Of a DNA stretch of 11,670 nt, positions 7,284-11,670 are shown in pieces. A model generated the notes under the pieces. The model was not told where the DNA came from, made no database searches, and saw only the letters and a list, made by a program, of their open reading frames with translations. The DNA lies in contig JANYBR010000281.1 of the NCBI GenBank assembly GCA_025360685.1, forward strand, positions 1 to 11,670. Direction: 5' to 3'. This DNA is from Pseudomonadota bacterium (GTDB lineage Bacteria > Pseudomonadota > Alphaproteobacteria > Micropepsales > Micropepsaceae). Position 1 is the stretch's first letter, and every line of letters begins with the position of its first letter. The position numbers were made by a program, and so were the translations under genes.

Positions 7284-7312
7284 TTGACATCTGTTCGCTA
7301 TTAGCGAATAGT
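7284..7312 (+). promoter_or_regulatory. Promoter of the toxin-antitoxin operon
   Basis: A perfect -35 box TTGACA (7284-7289) is followed after 17 bases by AATAGT (7307-7312), a modest -10 box. With normal -10-to-start distance, transcription would begin at or within a base or two of the toxin ATG at 7318, so the message would be leaderless or nearly so. No Shine-Dalgarno sequence precedes that ATG, which agrees with this. Confidence 0.6.
7291..7311. promoter_or_regulatory. Palindromic operator of the toxin-antitoxin operon
   Basis: TTCGCTA (7294-7300), a central T (7301) and TAGCGAA (7302-7308) form a perfect 7+1+7 inverted repeat. Two further pairs match outside it (7291/7311 and 7292/7310), with one mismatch at 7293/7309. 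It lies in the -35/-10 spacer and overlaps the -10 box, the usual place for a repressing antitoxin. A near half-site AAGCGAA at 7266-7272, across the stop of the polyprenyl synthase gene, could be a second contact. Confidence 0.7.
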
Positions 7313-7317
7313 TGCGC

Positions 7318-7575
7318 ATGGAGCTTTTGCTTGAGAAGCCTGCTCGAAAGGGTCTTGAGCGGATGCCTCGCAAGTCGGCAGAAGCCATGCTCAAGCGCTT
7401 GGAGAACATCGCAGCCAGTCCGCGCGCGCAACATGCCAACGTAAAACCGCTCGTCGGTTTCAAAGATACCTATCGCCTCCGCCAGGGTGACTGGCGAGCT
7501 GTCTATCGTTTGGTATACGAAGCAAATCAGATGCGTGTCGTGGTCGTCGATGTGAGAGGTGGTATTTACAGATGA
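7318..7575 (+). CDS. RelE/ParE-family toxin of a type II toxin-antitoxin system
   Basis: An 85-residue basic protein with the RelE/ParE fold pattern: an N-terminal strand (MELLLEKPARKGLERMP), a helical pair, then strands TYRLRQGDWRAVYRLVYEAN and MRVVVVDVRGGIYR. Residues R53, R55, R60, R80 and Y84 sit where RelE-type mRNA endonucleases carry basic and tyrosine catalytic residues, so it is probably a ribosome-dependent mRNA-cleaving toxin; a ParE-like gyrase poison is the alternative. The ATG at 7318 lacks a ribosome binding site; an in-frame TTG at 7312 would add two residues but lies in the -10 box. The stop overlaps the antitoxin start as ATGA. Toxin-first order is as in higBA. It starts 50 bp after the polyprenyl synthase gene. 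Confidence 0.88.
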   Translation: MELLLEKPARKGLERMPRKSAEAMLKRLENIAASPRAQHANVKPLVGFKDTYRLRQGDWRAVYRLVYEANQMRVVVVDVRGGIYR

Positions 7576-7946
7576 CCCAGATTCCAAAACCACTTGCGGT
7601 GACGAAGGAAACGGTCACCCTGTCTCGTAAGGCCTATGCAGCTTTGCTGGAGGCATTGGAGGACGCGGAGGATCGCGCCGCGGTCAGGAGCTCGATCGCG
7701 CGCGAAAAACGCGGACTGGATGACGCGCTCCCCGCGAAGTTGCATCGGCGCATCATGGCCGGAGAGCACCCCGTTCGGGTATGGCGCCAACATCGCGGCA
7801 TCGGGGTCAATGCCCTGGCAAAGAAAGCAAAGCTCTCGGCGCCCTATCTTTCAGAAATTGAAATGCGGATTAAACCGGGAAGTGTGTCGGCGATGAGCAG
7901 TCTGGCCAAGGCGCTGGGTGTTAGCCTGGACGACCTTGTCCGCTAG
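7572..7946 (+). CDS. XRE-type antitoxin (helix-turn-helix repressor)
   Basis: A 124-residue partner of the upstream toxin. The N-terminal part, with VTLSRKAYAALLEALEDAED (15-34), resembles the helical toxin-binding segments of other antitoxins. The C-terminal part (about 66-122) is a lambda-repressor-like helix-turn-helix: HPVRVWRQHRGIGVNALAKK, then LSAPYLSEIE and the closing helix AKALGVSLDDL. Such proteins neutralise the toxin and repress their own operon, here most likely through the palindrome at 7291-7311. The start overlaps the toxin stop by 4 bp (ATGA), giving coupled translation. The last 26 bp overlap the end of ispE on the other strand, and no terminator lies between, so transcripts may run antisense into ispE. 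Confidence 0.88.
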   Translation: MTQIPKPLAVTKETVTLSRKAYAALLEALEDAEDRAAVRSSIAREKRGLDDALPAKLHRRIMAGEHPVRVWRQHRGIGVNALAKKAKLSAPYLSEIEMRIKPGSVSAMSSLAKALGVSLDDLVR

Positions 7947-8814
7947 TAATACGCGCCGCCGTCGCCCACCAGCTCGGATGTGAGTGCGAGAGTGCGATGG
8001 TCGCCATTGCCGCCGAGTTCGTGTCTTCGAACAAACCGAAGCAGGTCGCGCCGCTGCCGCTCATTCGCCATAGCTCGATACCGGGCATCCGCGAGAGCTC
8101 GCCCAACACTTCACCGATGACCGGCGCGATTGCGCGCGCCGGCGCTTCCAGATCGTTGGTAGTGGATTTCAGAAAAGCGATCAGCTCACCCGGCTGTTTC
8201 ATGCGCGCCGCATGATCGACCTTTCCGGTCCCGCGGCGCGACTTCAGTCCGCGAAATACGTCGGCCGTCGGGACCGCCACTCCCGGATTGACCAAGACCA
8301 TCGCCATGCCGGGAAGAGTTCCGGCAGGGGTTACTCTCTCGCCACGCCCCTCCATCCAGGCTGATTTGCCCGCGATGCAGACCGGAACATCAGAACCCAA
8401 ATCCTCAGCCATCCTCTGAAGCTCTGCGGGCAATACATTGAATTTCCATAGTTTTGCCAGACCTCGTAAAGCGGCGGCGGCGTCGGCCGAGCCGCCTCCG
8501 ATGCCTGATGCCACGGGCAGGTTTTTCGTGAGAGACATTGTGGCGCCTTGGGCATTTCCGCTATGCGCCGCCAGCGCCCTCGCCGCGCGCAGCACCAGAT
8601 TGTCGCTCTCCGCCTGCAGGCCCTTTGCGTACGGCCCGTTCAGCGTGAGCGTCAGCGTATCGGAAGGGGCGAATTCCAGCACATCGCCGACATCGGCGAA
8701 AACGACCAGGCTCTCCAGCTCGTGAAAGCTGTCGTTACGTTTCTCGCCGACGTGCAGAAACAGATTGATCTTCGCCGGCGCGAATTCCCGGACCGTGTCA
8801 GTGCGGCTTGTCAC
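7921..8814 (-). CDS. ispE: 4-diphosphocytidyl-2-C-methyl-D-erythritol kinase
   Basis: A 297-residue GHMP kinase that phosphorylates CDP-methylerythritol with ATP in the MEP pathway to isopentenyl diphosphate. It shows PAKINLFLHV with K15, the glycine-rich ATP loop PVASGIGGGSADAA (100-113), the catalytic aspartate in DLGSDVPV (D142), and the C-terminal MSGSGATCFGLF. The substrate-binding motif usually read GYH is SFH here (29-31), which keeps an aromatic residue next to histidine. The start is GTG (8814-8812), 17 bp inside the upstream TPR gene; no other start precedes the first conserved strand. After the usual C-terminal block HPSWWATAARI there is an extra tail TSGQGRPG, encoded in the overlap with the antitoxin gene. 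Last gene of the ETF-QO, TPR, ispE run. Confidence 0.94.
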   Translation of the reverse strand: MTSRTDTVREFAPAKINLFLHVGEKRNDSFHELESLVVFADVGDVLEFAPSDTLTLTLNGPYAKGLQAESDNLVLRAARALAAHSGNAQGATMSLTKNLPVASGIGGGSADAAAALRGLAKLWKFNVLPAELQRMAEDLGSDVPVCIAGKSAWMEGRGERVTPAGTLPGMAMVLVNPGVAVPTADVFRGLKSRRGTGKVDHAARMKQPGELIAFLKSTTNDLEAPARAIAPVIGEVLGELSRMPGIELWRMSGSGATCFGLFEDTNSAAMATIALSHSHPSWWATAARITSGQGRPG

Positions 8815-10492
8815 CGGCTGCCAATCCGTCCTTGAGCTTCTTTTCGATCACGCTCTTTTGCGTGTCGTCCGGGCCGAATGCGAGCGCGTGGTTCCACTGG
8901 AACTGCGCGTCGAGCTTGCGGCCGACGTGCCAATAGGCGTCACCCAAATGATCGTTGATCGTCGGATCGCCGGGGACGAGTTCGACCGCGTTCTCCAGCG
9001 CCTTGGCCGCATCGGCGAAGCGACCCAGCTTGAAATAGGCCCAGCCCACGCTGTCGGCGATGTAGCCGTCGCTCGGCTTGAGCGTGTGCGCCTTCTCCAA
9101 CATGGCGAGCGCCTCCTGGATATTCCGATTCTGGTCGACATAGCTGTAGCCCAGATAGTTGAGGACCGCCGGCTCGTCGGGCGCCAGCTGGAGTGCCTTC
9201 TTCAGGTCCACTTCGGCGGCGTTCCAGTTCTTGGCGCCTTCCTCCGACACCGCGCGAGCAAAGTAGATCGGCCAGTCCTCGGCGCTGCTCGGTTGCAGGA
9301 GTGCTATGGCATGATCGTAAGCGGCGGACGCCTCGGCGTACTTCTCCGTGCTGCGATACGTATCGCCCAGGGCCGTCCATGCTTCGATATCGTTCGGATC
9401 GGCGGCGGACAGCGCCTTCAGATCGGCGATCGCAACATCGTTCTTGCCGAGCCTTGCCTCGTCGAGCGCGATCTCCACGCCAGACAGCCGGTAGTACGGA
9501 GAGTCTCGTTCGACGCTGCGATACACCACAATCGCGTCTTCGTATTTCTGCAGGCCCTCCAAACGGTCGGCCAGCAGAACCGCGCCGAGATCGAGGCTCG
9601 GACGCATGTACAGCGCGAGCCGCAGATAGAGTATGGAAACATCCACGCTGTTCTGGTCGGTCAAGGCCGACGCGATTCCGAACAACGCCTCGGCGGCACC
9701 TTCCTCCGGCGTGGAGACAAGCGCATCGGGCTTTCGGCCGGCCTTGAGGCGCGCCAGACCTCGCATCGCGATTTGCTTGATGCCGGCGTCGGTGGAATAT
9801 TTCGTGTAGAACGCGGTGGCATCGGTGGCGCGGCCGCCGCGTTCCAGGAACCGGCCATAAGCATCGATCACGCGGGGCGATGCGCCTTCGTTCATGGCGT
9901 TGAGATAGGAAGCATCGGCCAACTCTGTTTCGCCGACGAACTCCGACAGCAGCGCCAGATGAAACATCGACATCGCATCCACGCCGCCCTGCGCGCGCAA
10001 CGCGGCGAGATCGGCCTTGGCGGCGGCCTTGTCGCCCATGCCCGCTGCGGCCCAGCCGTCGAGTAGCGCCACAGTCAGCGAACTGAACGGCCCCTTTGCC
10101 GAAAGTGCGATCTGCTTGCGCGCGTCGCCATAGTTGCGATGCCTCATCGCCACGACCGCCAATGTCAGTCGTCCGGCGCGATCGTCGGGTGTCGCCGCCA
10201 CAACGCGTGCGGCCAACCGTCCCGCCGTTTCGATGTCGCCCGAAGACGTGGCAAAGAAAAAGGACAGGGCGAGAAGCTGCGGGTTCGCCGGATCGTCCGA
10301 GAGGCTGGCGCGGTAGTACGCGGCCGCGTCTTTCAAATTGTGTTCGCTCGCCGCGAAGCGCGCCGAGAGATAGTTGCCAAACTCGTTGGCCTGCGCATTT
10401 TCGGCGCGCGTGGCTCCCAAGACGCCGGTAGTCGCGCAAGCGGAAACGTTTACGGCCAGTGCGAACGCGACGACGAGGTGGGCTATGCGCAA
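8798..10492 (-). CDS. TPR-repeat lipoprotein
   Basis: A 564-residue protein with a lipoprotein signal: hydrophobic residues 5-15, then lipobox VSAC with C19 as the lipidated residue, followed by ATTG. The +2 residue is alanine, so outer-membrane delivery is likely. The rest is a helical tetratricopeptide solenoid. Clear repeats run from about 365 to 540, for example DIEAWTALGDTYRSTEKYAE, AVLNYLGYSYVDQNRNIQEA, YIADSVGWAYFKLGRFADAA and TINDHLGDAYWHVGRKLDA; weaker ones fill residues 50-360. The start is TTG (10492-10490), supported by AGGAG 6 bases upstream that overlaps the stop of the ETF-QO gene. The stop lies inside the ispE start region. Such proteins occur beside ispE in many alphaproteobacteria, but I know no defined role; a scaffold function at the envelope is the default guess. 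Confidence 0.88.
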   Translation of the reverse strand: MRIAHLVVAFALAVNVSACATTGVLGATRAENAQANEFGNYLSARFAASEHNLKDAAAYYRASLSDDPANPQLLALSFFFATSSGDIETAGRLAARVVAATPDDRAGRLTLAVVAMRHRNYGDARKQIALSAKGPFSSLTVALLDGWAAAGMGDKAAAKADLAALRAQGGVDAMSMFHLALLSEFVGETELADASYLNAMNEGASPRVIDAYGRFLERGGRATDATAFYTKYSTDAGIKQIAMRGLARLKAGRKPDALVSTPEEGAAEALFGIASALTDQNSVDVSILYLRLALYMRPSLDLGAVLLADRLEGLQKYEDAIVVYRSVERDSPYYRLSGVEIALDEARLGKNDVAIADLKALSAADPNDIEAWTALGDTYRSTEKYAEASAAYDHAIALLQPSSAEDWPIYFARAVSEEGAKNWNAAEVDLKKALQLAPDEPAVLNYLGYSYVDQNRNIQEALAMLEKAHTLKPSDGYIADSVGWAYFKLGRFADAAKALENAVELVPGDPTINDHLGDAYWHVGRKLDAQFQWNHALAFGPDDTQKSVIEKKLKDGLAAGDKPH

Positions 10493-10498
10493 CGAATG

Positions 10499-10503
10499 CT
10501 CCT
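10499..10503 (-). promoter_or_regulatory. Ribosome binding site supporting the TTG start of the TPR gene
   Basis: AGGAG on the minus strand, overlapping the TAG stop of the ETF-QO gene and 6 bases before the TTG start. It justifies a TTG start that also yields the lipoprotein signal in full. Confidence 0.75.
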
Positions 10504-11670
10504 ACATGTTCGGGTAGTTCGGTCCGCCCCCGCCTTCCGGCGTTACCCAATTGATGTTCTGCGCCGGGTCTTTGATGTCGCAGGTTTTGCAATGCACGCA
10601 ATTCTGCGCGTTGATCTGGAACCGCGGACCCGCCGGCTCCTGTACGACTTCATAGACGCCCGCCGGGCAGTAGCGCTGTGCCGGCTCGTCATATTCCGGC
10701 AGGTTTACACGGATCGGGATAGAGGGGTCGGTCAATTTCAGGTGAACCGGCTGGTCTTCCTCATGATTGGTGTTCGACAGGAACACGCTCGAAAGCTTGT
10801 CGAAACTGATCACGCCGTCAGGCTTGGGGTAGACGATCTTCCGCGACTTCGCCGCAGGCTTCAGCGTCGCATAGTCCGGCTTGCCGTGTTTCAGGGTGCC
10901 GAAGAAGGAAAATCCGAACAGCTGGTTGGTCCACATATCGATCGCCGCCAGCGGTACGCCGACAATGGTACCGAATTTCGACCAGAGAGGTTTAACATTC
11001 CTTACCCGCTTGAGGTCCTTGTAGACGTGACTTGTGCGCCAGGCCTGTTCGTAGCCATCGACCACATCGCCTGAACGCCCGCCGGCGAGAGCCGCAGCCA
11101 CGGCTTCCGCCGCCAGCATGCCGGTCTTGATCGCATTGTGACTGCCTTTGATGCGCGGAACGTTCATGAATCCGGCGCCGCAGCCGATCAGTGCCCCGCC
11201 CGGAAAAACCAGCTTCGGGATCGATTGCAATCCGCCTTCGGTCAGCGCGCGGGCGCCGTAGCCGATGCGCTTTCCGCCCTCGAGCATCGCGCGGATCTTG
11301 GGATGCTGCTTGACGCGCTGCATTTCGTCGAACGGCGAAATGAACGGATTTGAGTAATTCAGATGAACGACAAATCCGACGGAAACGAAATTCTCGCCCC
11401 AGTGATACATAAAGAGGCCCCCACCGGTTGAGTCGTCCAGCGGCCAACCCATGGTGTGCAGCACGAGCCCGCGCTTGTGCTTGTTCGGCGGTAATTCCCA
11501 GAGTTCCTTCACGCCGATGCCGAACTTCTGGTAGTCGCACTCCGCGTCGAGCTTGAATATCTTCATGAGTTGCTTGGTCAGCGATCCGCGCGCGCCTTCG
11601 GCGAACAAGGTGTACTTGCCAAGCAGGTTCATGCCCGGCGTGAAGCCGTCCTTGTGATGGCCGTCCTTGG
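10502..11670 (-). CDS. Electron-transfer flavoprotein:ubiquinone oxidoreductase, C-terminal part (runs off right edge)
   Basis: The visible 388 residues are the C-terminal two thirds of ETF-QO, which passes electrons from reduced electron-transfer flavoprotein (fed by fatty-acid and amino-acid dehydrogenases) to ubiquinone at the inner membrane. Hallmarks are KYTLFAEGARGSLTKQL near the window edge, YHWGENFVSVGFVVHLNYSNP, FPGGALIGCGAGFMNVPRIKG and the [4Fe-4S] region at the end. There four cysteines lie 55, 32, 29 and 26 residues from the C-terminus (one in RYCPAG, three in CVHCKTC). The frame is open to the right edge, so the N-terminal FAD-binding segment is outside. A methionine encoded at 11632 is internal, not the start. 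It is followed after 9 bp by the TPR gene. Confidence 0.95.
   Translation of the reverse strand, partial: KDGHHKDGFTPGMNLLGKYTLFAEGARGSLTKQLMKIFKLDAECDYQKFGIGVKELWELPPNKHKRGLVLHTMGWPLDDSTGGGLFMYHWGENFVSVGFVVHLNYSNPFISPFDEMQRVKQHPKIRAMLEGGKRIGYGARALTEGGLQSIPKLVFPGGALIGCGAGFMNVPRIKGSHNAIKTGMLAAEAVAAALAGGRSGDVVDGYEQAWRTSHVYKDLKRVRNVKPLWSKFGTIVGVPLAAIDMWTNQLFGFSFFGTLKHGKPDYATLKPAAKSRKIVYPKPDGVISFDKLSSVFLSNTNHEEDQPVHLKLTDPSIPIRVNLPEYDEPAQRYCPAGVYEVVQEPAGPRFQINAQNCVHCKTCDIKDPAQNINWVTPEGGGGPNYPNM

Noticed and set aside
7264..7950. Toxin-antitoxin segment as a transposon or integrated element with borders
   Set aside because: I found no transposase, no terminal inverted repeats and no clear target-site duplication around it, so only a small module without element boundaries can be claimed.
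8765..10066. Long open frame of 433 codons on the plus strand across the TPR gene and the start of ispE
   Set aside because: It is antisense to well-supported genes with a lipoprotein signal and TPR repeats. Its translation shows no domain, and long antisense frames are common in GC-rich DNA.

Overview
The window reads as a chromosomal segment of an alphaproteobacterium. It is GC-rich and densely packed, with several overlapping genes and frequent GTG or TTG starts. It carries a two-subunit glycyl-tRNA synthetase (glyQ/glyS), an electron-transfer flavoprotein:ubiquinone oxidoreductase, a long-chain polyprenyl diphosphate synthase, ispE and a large TPR lipoprotein. From memory, many Rhizobiales and related groups cluster the same genes (ETF-QO, TPR protein, ispE, polyprenyl synthase, DUF2007 protein, methyltransferase, glyQ, glyS). 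I cannot fix the genus from the sequence alone.

Layout, left to right. Minus strand, 1-2302: glyQ followed by glyS, joined by a TGATG overlap; glyS runs off the left edge. Plus strand, 2431-3935: an exported YVTN-type beta-propeller protein and a GFA-family zinc protein, divergent from glyQ. Minus strand, 3940-6136: a tight run of a DUF2007-methyltransferase fusion, a VOC-family protein starting at TTG inside the methyltransferase stop, and a predicted outer-membrane beta-barrel protein. Plus strand, 6251-7267: polyprenyl diphosphate synthase, divergent from that run. Plus strand, 7318-7946: a RelE/ParE-type toxin followed by an XRE-type antitoxin, with its own promoter and a perfect palindromic operator. 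Minus strand, 7921-11670: ETF-QO (runs off the right edge), TPR lipoprotein and ispE, overlapping or nearly abutting and so probably one operon.

How the genes relate. The core genes serve translation (GlyRS and a probable tRNA or rRNA adenine N6-methyltransferase), isoprenoid and quinone supply (IspE in the MEP pathway, the polyprenyl synthase for the ubiquinone side chain) and electron entry into the quinone pool (ETF-QO). The accessory pieces are the beta-propeller/GFA pair, the VOC and barrel genes, and the toxin-antitoxin module. The toxin-antitoxin module is the clearest insertion. It sits between two isoprenoid genes, its antitoxin end overlaps the end of ispE by 26 bp on opposite strands, and IspE has a short C-terminal tail encoded entirely in that overlap.

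I see no RNA genes, CRISPR arrays, insertion sequences or other mobile elements. No gene-free stretch exceeds 130 bp. I do not see a clearly new multi-gene system. The points most worth a second look are the architecture of the toxin-antitoxin locus, the DUF2007-methyltransferase fusion, and the methyltransferase-VOC-barrel run.
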